Assembly: GCA_947448725.1 (NCBI GenBank)
Contig: CANFOM010000001.1
Coordinates: 1 to 64,000, forward strand
From: Bacteroidota bacterium
GTDB taxonomy: Bacteria > Bacteroidota > Bacteroidia > Chitinophagales > Chitinophagaceae
Reading direction: 5' to 3'
Length of the DNA: 64,000 nt
Shown: positions 33,003 through 41,465 of the stretch, piece by piece
Layout of the letters: each line of letters begins with the position of its first letter
Numbering within the stretch: the stretch's first letter is position 1
Position numbers and translations under genes: made by a program
Notes under the pieces: model-generated
What the model was told of the DNA's origin: nothing
Databases searched by the model: none
The model's input: the letters and a program-made list of their open reading frames with translations, nothing else

Positions 33003-33992
33003 ATGGAAATTATTAATATACTTTACGACCAAGTAAAAAATTTCTTTGGCATGGATGGGTTAATTAACCTAATCAAAACAAGCAACTACTCATCTCTTTT
33101 AACTTATGATGGAATTACTAAAGTAATACAACCAATTCTTCCTATTGTATTAATACTTGAATTATTAAGAGGTTTATTGTATAAAAAATTTAATGTCATC
33201 AATTACAAGATTCCTTTTTATTCTTATGTACTTAATTCAATATTGGGCAGATATATTTCTATTGGCATGACCATATTGTGTATTGGATTTTTTGAAAAGT
33301 ATGCTATAATTCATATCAACTTTACCTGGTATTGGTTAATCTATGGCTATATCATTTGGGAATTTGCTCATTTTATTTATCATTATTTAGGACATAAAGT
33401 AAGACTATTTTGGTGCTTACATTCCACCCATCATGCCCCAGAAAGTATGCATCTTGCCATTTCTTGGTCTCACTTTTTTTTAGAGGGTCCGTATGCTGAT
33501 ATTATAAGGACTTCCATTTGTATATTGGCTGGAGTGCCACCTCCTATGCTTTTTGTAATTATGTTTATTGACGGCACTTGGGGTTCTTTCATTCATATTG
33601 GTGATACAATCATTAAAAATGCAAGACTTGGTTTTTTAGGAAAATTTATTTTAACGCCTTCTCATCACAGAGTACATCATGCAAGAAATCCTTTATATAT
33701 GGATACCAATTTTTGTAATCTATTAAATATTTGGGATAAGGTTTTTAAGACCTATCAAAATGAAGATGCGAAAATTGTTGTTGAATATGGAATTACTAGA
33801 CCCCTTAAGCCCAATAGTTTTTTAGATGCCTATTTTGGAGAATTCATTGAATTAGGAAAAGATGTTTACCACGCACCAGGTATCCTGAATAAATTTTTAT
33901 ATTTTTTTATGCCACCAGGCTGGAGCCATACAGGACAACATAAAACGGCTAAGGTCATGAGAGAACAATATTTGAATGCTAACAAGGTGTAG
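33003..33992 (+). CDS. Sterol desaturase / fatty acid hydroxylase family protein
   Basis: This 329-residue integral membrane protein has His-box motifs of the diiron hydroxylase family: HFIYHYLGH, LHSTHHAP and SHHRVHHARN (HxxxH, HxxHH, HxxHH). Several helices precede them. It hydroxylates or desaturates a lipid in the membrane. In Bacteroidota the substrates may be sphingolipids, carotenoids or fatty acids, and the sequence does not decide. It is a stand-alone gene. Confidence 0.87.
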   Translation: MEIINILYDQVKNFFGMDGLINLIKTSNYSSLLTYDGITKVIQPILPIVLILELLRGLLYKKFNVINYKIPFYSYVLNSILGRYISIGMTILCIGFFEKYAIIHINFTWYWLIYGYIIWEFAHFIYHYLGHKVRLFWCLHSTHHAPESMHLAISWSHFFLEGPYADIIRTSICILAGVPPPMLFVIMFIDGTWGSFIHIGDTIIKNARLGFLGKFILTPSHHRVHHARNPLYMDTNFCNLLNIWDKVFKTYQNEDAKIVVEYGITRPLKPNSFLDAYFGEFIELGKDVYHAPGILNKFLYFFMPPGWSHTGQHKTAKVMREQYLNANKV

Positions 33993-34130
33993 TAATCCAG
34001 CTCCATTTTACCTCTATTTGCCCTCTATTGGTTAGCGTTTTGCAAAAAGCCTAGCCATTTCGCTTTGCTATCTCTACATCTTTCTTTAACTTCCCATACC
34101 AATGTAATTTCTATTATTAAAACCATTCAA

Positions 34131-37100
34131 ATGAACGATTTTTTTAAGCTTGTAAAAGCTGCTGCTTTGCTCGTGTTTTTTGCAACTATTGTATCCTGCA
34201 ATAACCAGGATAATTCAAATGCAAAAAATAATAAATCAGATAGTATTGCCGAACTACAAAAACACCTTGCAGAAAATGCATTAAAAGGATTATCTGTTTT
34301 TGAAGATTTGGCCGCACAAACTGTGGCAACCGAACCAATGCTTAAAAATCCAACTAATATTGATGTGGATGAAAGAGGTAGAATTTGGGTTACGGAAGCT
34401 TATAACTATCGCCCTGCAATTAATGGCAATCCTACTAATCCTAAGGGCGATCGTATTATGATATTAGAAGATACCGATGGGGATGGCAAAGCCGATACCG
34501 CTAAAGTGTTTTATCAAGGTCCAGAATTAAATTCACCATTAGGTATTTGTGTATTGGGTAACCGCGTTATTGTTTCTCAAAGTCCTAATGTGTGGGCATT
34601 TTATGATGACAATGGAGATGATGTAGCCGATCGTAAAGAAATTTTATTTCAAGGTATTGGTGGTGAACAGCATGACCATGGCGTACATGCTTTTACTTTT
34701 GGCGTAGATGGTAAATTGTATTTTAATTTTGGTAATGAAGGGAAAACATTAAAAAATAAAAATGGTAAAACAGTATTAGACCAAGATGGTGAAGAGATTG
34801 GGCCAAAAAAATATACACAGGGTATGGTTTTTCGTTGCGATCCTGACGGATCTCATGTAGAATGTTTGGCGAATAATTTTCGCAACCCTTTTGAAGTAGC
34901 CGTAGACAGCTATGGAAGTTTATGGCAAAGTGATAATGACGATGATGGCAATAAAGGGGTTCGTATCAATTATTTATTACCCTATGGCAACTATGGATTT
35001 AAAGATGAAATGACAGGTGCTGGATGGGATGCCAATCGTACCAATATCGAAGATTCTATTCCGTTTCGTCACTGGCATTTAAATGACCCTGGGGTTGTGC
35101 CCAATTTATTACAAACAGGTTCGGGTTCTCCAACAGGTATGCTGGTTTATGAAGGAAACTTATTACCTAAGAAATTTCAAGATCAACTCATTCATTCCGA
35201 TCCAGGACCCAATGTAGTTCGCTCTTATTCAATACAAAATAATGGCGCTGGTTATTCAGTGGACATTATCAATATATTAAAAGGGGATAAAGACCAATGG
35301 TTCCGACCAGCAGATGTTTGTATTGCCCCCGATGGATCATTGATTGTAGCCGATTGGTACGATCCAGGAGTAGGCGGTCATCAGGCAGGCGACCAAACTC
35401 GTGGCCGTATTTATCGAGTTGCTCCAGCGACTGCCGCTAAATATGTAATTCCTAAACAAGATTATACTACCCCGGCTGGTGCAGTGGCGGCTTTACAAAG
35501 TCCTAACCTTGCTGTACGTCATCATGCTTTTACTAGCTTACAATCTTTTGGAGATAAATCTATTGTTGATCTTGAAAAATTATGGAATTCAACAGGCAAT
35601 CCTAAAATGCGCGCAAGGGCTTTTTGGGCTTTAGTAAAATTACCTAAAGCAGCTGCACAAAAATATATTGATCAAGCTGCAAAAGACAATAACCCCAACA
35701 TTCGTATAGTAGCCATTAGGGCTGCTGCGCAGTTGAAACAAAATTTGACTCCAGTATTAAATGCTTTAGTAAATGATGCCGATGTTCAAGTAAGAAGAGA
35801 AGTTGCTATTGCACTTCATCATCATACAGCTCCCGAAGCAGCAGGCTTATGGGCTAACCTTGCCAATAAATATGATGGTAAAGACCGTTGGTACTTGGAA
35901 GCTTTAGGTATTGGTGCAGATAGACAATGGGATCAATTTTTTAAAGCCTATGTTTCCATTGTAAAAGATCCTTTGAAAGATGCTGCTGGAAAAGATATTG
36001 TATGGCGTGCTAGGACAGAGGAAGCTGTTCCTTATTTAGCCAAGTTGGCCGCCGATGAAAAAGTAGCTATAAAAGATCGCCTTCGTTATTTTAGAGCCTT
36101 TGATTTTAATACTGGTCCTTTAAAAGCTGGCTTGCTTTTAAAGATGATTGAAAATAATAAAAGCAAAGATGTAGCATTGAATAAATTAGTGCTTTTTGCT
36201 TTAGATATAAAATCGGTCAATCAATCTCCTATTGCTCAACAAGCATTGCAACAAGTGGTTAAATTAGTTTATGGCACAAAGGAATATTTTGACTTGGTAA
36301 AACGCTATGAAATAAAATCGGAAAGCAATAATTTACTTCAGTTGGCCATTAATAAAAAGGATGAAGACATTGGGAAAAAATCTGCAGGCTTGTTACTTTC
36401 TTTTGGAGGTAGCAAATTGGTATGGGCTATATTAAATGGGAAAGATACTGCTCAATTAAAATCGCTATTAACCAGTATCAGTAAAGTAGGTAGTAAAGAA
36501 TCTATCGATATTTTACAAACCATTGCCTTATCCGATAAATACGAAAAAAATATACGCAAAGAAGCGGCTGGAAAAATTGGTAAAAGCTGGGATGGGGAAG
36601 AAAGAGTACTGACTATTTTAAAAAATAAAAAAGTGCCTCAGGATTTAATACCAGATGTAGTGCTCAGTGTGAGTGGCGCTTGGCGTGGCTCGGTAAGAGC
36701 CGAAGCAGAAAGTTATTTGCCCAATCAAATGGCAGCGACGGCTTCTGTGATGCCTACCTTATCTAGTATCAATGCACTTAAAGGAGATGCCGTGAATGGG
36801 AAAACTGTTTATATCAATACCTGTGCAGTATGCCATAAAGTAAATGCAGAAGGAAATGATTTTGGTCCTAAACTTTCTGAAATTGGTTCTAAGTATCCTA
36901 AAGAAGGTTTGCTCAATACTATCTTACATCCATCGGAAGGTATTAGTTTTGGTTTTGAAGGGTGGACGCTTAAATTAAAAGATGGTTCAACAGTTACGGG
37001 CATTATTGCTAGCAAAACAGAAACCGATATTGACCTAAAACTTCCTGGCGGCACCAAGGAACAATTTAAAACAAGCCAAGTGCAATCTATCACACAGCTT

Positions 37101-37196
37101 AAAGAATCCATGATGCCAGAAGGTTTGTATAAAACCATGAGCACTCAAGGCATGGCCGATTTGATTGCTTACTTGCAACAACTTAAGAAAAAATAA
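34131..37196 (+). CDS. PVC-type dehydrogenase: beta-propeller, HEAT repeats and cytochrome c
   Basis: The 1021-residue lipoprotein starts at the ATG at 34131 (signal to IVSC; a start 66 bp upstream would put an extra 22 residues ahead of the signal). The N-terminal propeller (residues about 55-440) has DIDxRG-like units, TNIDVDERGRIWVTEAYNY and EDTDGDGKADTA. HEAT-like repeats follow (about 450-880). The C-terminal cytochrome c has CAVCHKVNAEGNDFGPKL with one heme. This matches the PVC-type heme-binding family abundant in Planctomycetota, Verrucomicrobiota and some Chitinophagaceae, thought to oxidise sugars in the periplasm. ThuA follows directly. Confidence 0.9.
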   Translation: MNDFFKLVKAAALLVFFATIVSCNNQDNSNAKNNKSDSIAELQKHLAENALKGLSVFEDLAAQTVATEPMLKNPTNIDVDERGRIWVTEAYNYRPAINGNPTNPKGDRIMILEDTDGDGKADTAKVFYQGPELNSPLGICVLGNRVIVSQSPNVWAFYDDNGDDVADRKEILFQGIGGEQHDHGVHAFTFGVDGKLYFNFGNEGKTLKNKNGKTVLDQDGEEIGPKKYTQGMVFRCDPDGSHVECLANNFRNPFEVAVDSYGSLWQSDNDDDGNKGVRINYLLPYGNYGFKDEMTGAGWDANRTNIEDSIPFRHWHLNDPGVVPNLLQTGSGSPTGMLVYEGNLLPKKFQDQLIHSDPGPNVVRSYSIQNNGAGYSVDIINILKGDKDQWFRPADVCIAPDGSLIVADWYDPGVGGHQAGDQTRGRIYRVAPATAAKYVIPKQDYTTPAGAVAALQSPNLAVRHHAFTSLQSFGDKSIVDLEKLWNSTGNPKMRARAFWALVKLPKAAAQKYIDQAAKDNNPNIRIVAIRAAAQLKQNLTPVLNALVNDADVQVRREVAIALHHHTAPEAAGLWANLANKYDGKDRWYLEALGIGADRQWDQFFKAYVSIVKDPLKDAAGKDIVWRARTEEAVPYLAKLAADEKVAIKDRLRYFRAFDFNTGPLKAGLLLKMIENNKSKDVALNKLVLFALDIKSVNQSPIAQQALQQVVKLVYGTKEYFDLVKRYEIKSESNNLLQLAINKKDEDIGKKSAGLLLSFGGSKLVWAILNGKDTAQLKSLLTSISKVGSKESIDILQTIALSDKYEKNIRKEAAGKIGKSWDGEERVLTILKNKKVPQDLIPDVVLSVSGAWRGSVRAEAESYLPNQMAATASVMPTLSSINALKGDAVNGKTVYINTCAVCHKVNAEGNDFGPKLSEIGSKYPKEGLLNTILHPSEGISFGFEGWTLKLKDGSTVTGIIASKTETDIDLKLPGGTKEQFKTSQVQSITQLKESMMPEGLYKTMSTQGMADLIAYLQQLKKK

Positions 37197-37237
37197 TATA
37201 AAAATCATTTTACTAATAATCATTAATTAATCATTCT

Positions 37238-37999
37238 ATGAAATCTATCAAAAGGGGAATTCTATTAAGTTTATTCATTTTTGGATCTTCTTATTTTTTA
37301 TTGGCACAAAAGCAATTCAATGCCTTGCTAGTAACCACCACAAGAGGATGGCATCATGAATCTATACACGCAGGTGTACTAGCCATTCAACAATTAGGTG
37401 TTAAAAATAATTTTAAAGTTGATTTATTGGAAAACAATAATGGCTTTACGGATAAAACTTTAGCCAATTATCAAGTGGTGATTTTTTTAAATACCACTGG
37501 CAATATACTTAACGATGAGGAGCAAAAAGTAATGGAACGTTTTATACAATCAGGCAAAGGTTTTATGGGAATACATAGCGCCTCTGATACAGAGTATGAT
37601 TGGGCTTGGTACACACAATTAGTAGGAAGAATGTTTCATATTCATCCTGCCATTCAAACAGCACGTTTAAATGTTTTAGATGCCTCTTTCCCAGGGCTTG
37701 AAGGCTTTGCGAATAATAAACAATGGACCGATGAGTGGTATGAATTTAGTGCTGATAAAGTAAGTGGTTTAAAAACAGTATTATCCATTGATGAAAATTC
37801 TTATAACCCAAAGGTAGCTTGGGGCACAGTTACTGGAAATGGAATGGGAACATTTCATCCAATAGCATGGTACCATGATTTTGATGGAGGCCGTGCCTTT
37901 TATACGAATCTTGGACACATGCCTACCGACTTCTCTGATCCAACTTATTTAAGTCATATTACTGCTGGTATAGTTTGGGCAGCGACTGGGAAAAAGTAG
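37238..37999 (+). CDS. ThuA-domain protein (trehalose-utilisation type)
   Basis: This 253-residue protein has a signal peptide (ending LLAQ) and the ThuA glutamine-amidotransferase-like fold: ALLVTTTRGWHHESIHAG, FLNTTGNILNDEEQK, GKGFMGIHSASDTEYDW and GRAFYTNLGHMPTDF. It lies 41 bp after the PVC-type dehydrogenase, a pairing often seen in sugar-oxidation clusters. ThuA-type proteins are linked to trehalose or ketosugar metabolism, but the exact reaction is unknown. Confidence 0.88.
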   Translation: MKSIKRGILLSLFIFGSSYFLLAQKQFNALLVTTTRGWHHESIHAGVLAIQQLGVKNNFKVDLLENNNGFTDKTLANYQVVIFLNTTGNILNDEEQKVMERFIQSGKGFMGIHSASDTEYDWAWYTQLVGRMFHIHPAIQTARLNVLDASFPGLEGFANNKQWTDEWYEFSADKVSGLKTVLSIDENSYNPKVAWGTVTGNGMGTFHPIAWYHDFDGGRAFYTNLGHMPTDFSDPTYLSHITAGIVWAATGKK

Positions 38000-38030
38000 A
38001 AGAAGCTTTTCAAAAATAACTAAAATAAAA

Positions 38031-38059
38031 AAACCTACTGGGAGTGACCTAGTAGGTTT
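38031..38059. terminator. Bidirectional terminator between convergent genes
   Basis: AAACCTACT (38031-38039) pairs with AGTAGGTTT (38051-38059), with A-rich and T-rich flanks on either side. It can serve both the thuA gene and the phosphodiesterase on the opposite strand. Confidence 0.75.
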
Positions 38060-38113
38060 TTTATTGGCTGTATAAGACTGCATACTATTGTAAAAGACTA
38101 CGTCCTACTCTGA

Positions 38114-38878
38114 TTATTTAAAAAATTTTCCTAATTGTTCTATATGATCGGTATTGATATAATCTATCTTTAATTTAATAAACTCTTGCCAGGCATTTAG
38201 ATCATCTGGGCTAGCATAGAATCTAATTTTTTTTCCTTTTTGATGTGTGCTGTTAATAATAGAATCCATTTTTTTATGATCTGCGTTTACCATAATACCT
38301 TTGCCATCCCAATTAAAATATTTGGTAAAATCTGCACTAAATAGCCCAATTTTATTTAATTCGCTTGTTGTATAATCCTTATCTAAATCGCCATCAAAAT
38401 AAATATAGTTGGGATAGCTTGTAAAATCATTGACTTTTGGCCTATTGCCTGTGATGACGATTTTAATTTTATGGGCGTTGATGATGGTAGTATAAGTGTT
38501 GAGTATTTGAACTAATTTATTAATGGTCCTATTGGGATCTGTCTTAATATCTATCAGTAATTGCAAAGGCATGACACTATCAGCGTAGGGGTATCCATTA
38601 TTTACATTTATTTTATTCTTAATAGGATCAAGGTATAAGGCTTGAAGGGTTCTTTTCTTTTGAATATCGCCAAAAGTATGGCCTACAAATAAGCTATCGT
38701 TATAATAAAATATATCTACTTCAATAGAACCAAAACCTTGATCATAGGCTGTAAAAAAGGGAATGGGATTTTGGTAATCATTATGAGAATGCGCGTTGGA
38801 TATATTATAATGTTGGCCAAAGCTAATATTGAGAAAAAATATATTTAATATAATGCATAGCAGTTTAATTATTTTCAT
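38114..38878 (-). CDS. PI-PLC-like phosphodiesterase fold protein
   Basis: This 254-residue secreted protein (signal ending ISFGQ) opens with SNAHSHNDYQNPIPFFTAYD and GFGSIEVDIFYYNDSLFVGH, the His/Glu/Asp pattern of the glycerophosphodiesterase/PI-PLC TIM-barrel superfamily. Further motifs are LLIDIKTD and INTDHIEQLG. It is closest to the AIM6-like subgroup by the AHSHNDY start. The substrate is unknown. Confidence 0.8.
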   Translation of the reverse strand: MKIIKLLCIILNIFFLNISFGQHYNISNAHSHNDYQNPIPFFTAYDQGFGSIEVDIFYYNDSLFVGHTFGDIQKKRTLQALYLDPIKNKINVNNGYPYADSVMPLQLLIDIKTDPNRTINKLVQILNTYTTIINAHKIKIVITGNRPKVNDFTSYPNYIYFDGDLDKDYTTSELNKIGLFSADFTKYFNWDGKGIMVNADHKKMDSIINSTHQKGKKIRFYASPDDLNAWQEFIKLKIDYINTDHIEQLGKFFK

Positions 38879-38960
38879 AATATGGTTTTTTGTAAATTTT
38901 AAATGTGAGTTAATAAAAGCTATACTTTTATTTTATGCTGTTACTTCTAATAAATACAAT

Positions 38961-40310
38961 TTAATTATCAACTTCTAAGCCTGCTATACCCTTATCAATT
39001 GCTAATATTGTTTTTAAAAGTACATTAGTTCCATTTGCAATATCCAATATGGTTGAAAACTCTTTAGGTGAGTGACTAATACCGCCAACACTAGGTATGA
39101 AAATCATAGCCGATGGCGCTATCGAAGCTACTTCCTGCGAATCATGCCCTGCACCACTTTGCATAAGCTTGGTTGTCAATCCCAAATCGTTTGAAACATT
39201 AAAGATGACTTGCTGTAAAACTTTATTGGTTAATGCTGGCTTAGAAGCATTGGCTTGCAATTCAAATATTACTTTTACTTTAGATTCATTAGCAATTATT
39301 GCCGCACGTTTTTCAATTTGTGCAAAGAGCATATCTATCTTATCATCTGACAAATCACGAATTTCTAAACCTAGCACTACTTTGCCCGGGATTACATTGT
39401 AGGCACCAGGTTGTAACGTCATTTTCCCTACCGTACCCACTTGATTTCCCTCTACACTATTCACCACTTCATTTACTGCAATGATAAATTTAGATGCTGC
39501 CAATAACGCATCCTGCCTCTTATTCATTGGGGTAGTACCCGCGTGATTTGCAAAACCTTCCCATGTAACTATCCAATGTCTAAGCCCCACAATACCTTCT
39601 ACTACCCCTATATTTAATTTTTCACTTTCTAAAATTCCTCCTTGCTCAATATGCAATTCCAACCAAGCATAAAGGTCTCCTTTGTTTCTAATACATGACT
39701 GAATGTTATCAGGATTCCCACCAATGGCTTTTATTCCTTCCGCCATAGTTAATCCTGATTGACTTTTTTGGAGAAGACCTTCCGTAGTTAATTTTCCAAC
39801 CATTGCAATACTCCCAATAGTACCACCTTCCTCATTAGCAAAAATGATTAGTTCAAGCGGATGATCTGTAATTATATTTTTTTCATTTAATATCTCTATT
39901 ATTTCTAATGCACCTATTGAACCTACCGTGCCATCATAATTACCTCCGTCAGGTACCATATCAATATGCGAGCCAAAAGCAATTGGTTTTAATGAAGCGT
40001 TCTTTCCCTTACGTTTTCCAATAATATTTCCTGCAGCATCAATAATTGGATTCAACCCTGCTTTTTTCATCAAGTCCATGAACCATGCCCTTCCTTCTAT
40101 ATCTGCTTTTGTATAGGCAACCCTGTAGCCGCGTCCTTTGTCGTCCAAACCAAATTTCGCTAATTCAAATATGCGATTTGATATACGATTAGAATTCACT
40201 TTAAAAGTATCGGCAGTTGCCATACTATTACTAAATGAATTTTTTATTCCAAATGCTGAAATCCCAAAGGCTGTTATTGCTGAATTTTTTATAAAGGCTT
40301 TTCTTTTCAT
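38961..40310 (-). CDS. M20-family amidohydrolase (allantoate/N-carbamoyl amino acid type)
   Basis: This 449-residue zinc enzyme has an N-terminal export-like segment (RKAFIKNSAITAFGISAFG). Metal and catalytic motifs are AFGSHIDMVPDGGNYDGTVG, IIFANEEGG and AWLELHIEQGG, and the late His is in GGISHSPKE. This is the hydantoinase/carbamoylase subfamily, which includes allantoate amidohydrolase. The nearby molybdenum hydroxylase genes would suit a purine or hydantoin role, but the two loci are in opposite orientation and separated by the RNA locus. Confidence 0.85.
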   Translation of the reverse strand: MKRKAFIKNSAITAFGISAFGIKNSFSNSMATADTFKVNSNRISNRIFELAKFGLDDKGRGYRVAYTKADIEGRAWFMDLMKKAGLNPIIDAAGNIIGKRKGKNASLKPIAFGSHIDMVPDGGNYDGTVGSIGALEIIEILNEKNIITDHPLELIIFANEEGGTIGSIAMVGKLTTEGLLQKSQSGLTMAEGIKAIGGNPDNIQSCIRNKGDLYAWLELHIEQGGILESEKLNIGVVEGIVGLRHWIVTWEGFANHAGTTPMNKRQDALLAASKFIIAVNEVVNSVEGNQVGTVGKMTLQPGAYNVIPGKVVLGLEIRDLSDDKIDMLFAQIEKRAAIIANESKVKVIFELQANASKPALTNKVLQQVIFNVSNDLGLTTKLMQSGAGHDSQEVASIAPSAMIFIPSVGGISHSPKEFSTILDIANGTNVLLKTILAIDKGIAGLEVDN

Positions 40311-40570
40311 GTTTAAATTTATCCCATTTTTTTTAAATAACAGTTAATGTGTTTTTAGTATTAATTGTTCATTATTCATTTTTTGAATGAGTACTTTTGA
40401 ATCATAGGCTGGGAAATATTGTTTATTGGCCCATATTTCAAATAAGTTACGATAATAGGGACTTCATTGACCTAAACTATTAAACATCAGACTTACCTCA
40501 AATGATTATAAAATAGCCTAATAGTTTAAGATGGTAAAACTTTAAAGAAAAATAATTTTAGTGAAACTTG
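40311..40570. other. Intergenic region upstream of amidohydrolase, no gene seen
   Basis: This AT-rich stretch should hold the minus-strand promoter of the amidohydrolase. I see no ORF or tRNA in it. The terminator of the tRNA-like RNA begins next to it. Confidence 0.5.
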
Positions 40571-40580
40571 TAAAAATAAA

Positions 40581-40621
40581 AAACCCTTTAATACATTACA
40601 AATTAATGAATTAAAGGGTTT
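40581..40621 (-). terminator. Terminator of the tRNA-like RNA gene
   Basis: On the minus strand AAACCCTTTAA (40621-40611) pairs with TTAAAGGGTTT (40591-40581) as an 11 bp stem. The loop can itself form a short CATTA/TAATG stem. TTTATTTTTA follows. It begins 9 nt after the tRNA-like 3' end, so the RNA has its own transcription unit. Confidence 0.85.
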
Positions 40622-40629
40622 ATAGTAGC

Positions 40630-40791
40630 TGTAGGGGGAGGGATCGAACCTCCATGAGGCAGTTAGCTAAAACACAAAGTTGAGTGGTCTACCCTGGTCA
40701 CCTATTTCTAGATGGCTCTATGTTTCGTTTATCCCGTTATCCCCACCTCCGAGACGAGGAGGCATGTTTGCCAAAATTTCATCACCCCACA
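40630..40791 (-). ncRNA. tRNA-like RNA with aberrant anticodon loop and 92-nt variable-region insert
   Basis: Minus-strand reading: acceptor strand TGTGGGG (40791-40785) pairs fully, with one G-T, with the 3' strand at 40636-40630. D-arm ATG/CAT (40782-40780 with 40666-type position 40764-40766) encloses a loop with TTGG. A 5-bp arm CCTCC/GGAGG (40762-40758 and 40750-40746) has the 7-base loop TCGTCTC. The T-arm GGAGG-TTCGATC-CCTCC (40653-40637) is perfect and directly abuts the acceptor. Between the anticodon arm and T-arm are 92 nt, closed by TGGGG/CCTCA. The anticodon loop lacks U33 and has T at 37, so it probably does not decode. CCA is not encoded. No tmRNA-like tag is visible. Identity unknown. 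Confidence 0.75.
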
Positions 40792-40839
40792 GTATGTAAG
40801 AACTCATCATTTGAGTGGTTTATCATTCATTTGATAGAG

Positions 40840-40870
40840 TAAAACTAACGTAATGGACTTTATGTTGCAA
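40840..40870 (-). promoter_or_regulatory. Promoter-like element for the tRNA-like RNA
   Basis: On the minus strand TTG (40870-40868), a 20-base spacer and TAGTTTTA (40847-40840) come close to the Bacteroidota promoter form TTG-N19-TAnnTTTG. It would start RNA near 40834, about 43 nt before the tRNA-like 5' end. Confidence 0.45.
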
Positions 40871-40942
40871 ATATTTTAACTAAAATCTTTAAAATATAGA
40901 AAAATATTAATAAATTGCCTTATTATTTAAAATTATATAAAT

Positions 40943-41431
40943 ATGGAGCCTAAAATTAACCCCAAATTAAACGTTGACAAAAGCCTTGACAATCTTGATT
41001 TGCAAATTATTCAAGCCATGATGCAGGATGCAGAAGTGTCCTATGCCGATTTGGGCAAGCAGTTTTTTGTATCGGGCGGTACCATTCATGTGCGCATTAA
41101 AAAATTAGAAGAACTAGGCATTGTACAAGGCAAACGACTAGCCGTGGACTTAAAAGTTTTGGGTTATGACATCATTGCTTTTATTGGTATTTATTTAGAG
41201 AAGAGTTCTATGTATGATACTGTTGCATTGGCTTTAAAAAATATTCCTCAAGTAGTGCGCGTTAATTATACCACTGGAAATTATAGCATGTTTGTGGAGA
41301 TTGTTTGTAAAGACATTCAACAACTTCGTTTTGTGTTGCATGATGAACTGCAAAAAATTAAAGGCATTGAACGTACCGAAACCTTAATCTCGTTAGAAGA
41401 AAGTTTTTCGCGTAATGTGAAGATTGTATAA
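40943..41431 (+). CDS. Lrp/AsnC-family transcriptional regulator
   Basis: This 162-residue protein has an N-terminal winged HTH (LDLQIIQAMMQDAEVSYADL, then FVSGGTIHVRIKKLEELGIV) and a C-terminal RAM ligand-binding domain (IAFIGIYLEKSS, VRVNYTTGNYSMFVEIVC, IERTETLISLEES). Lrp-type proteins form octamers that sense amino acids or similar ligands. It lies 34 bp before the molybdenum hydroxylase genes on the same strand and may control them, or it may be global. Confidence 0.9.
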   Translation: MEPKINPKLNVDKSLDNLDLQIIQAMMQDAEVSYADLGKQFFVSGGTIHVRIKKLEELGIVQGKRLAVDLKVLGYDIIAFIGIYLEKSSMYDTVALALKNIPQVVRVNYTTGNYSMFVEIVCKDIQQLRFVLHDELQKIKGIERTETLISLEESFSRNVKIV

Positions 41432-41465
41432 AATATCAATCGTAAATTACATCAAACCTAAGCTT

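Noticed and set aside
40630-40791. Ordinary tmRNA, or a normal class II tRNA
   Set aside because: Too short for tmRNA, no tag frame and no tmRNA 5' consensus. As a class II tRNA the variable region of 92 nt is far too long and the anticodon loop lacks U33.
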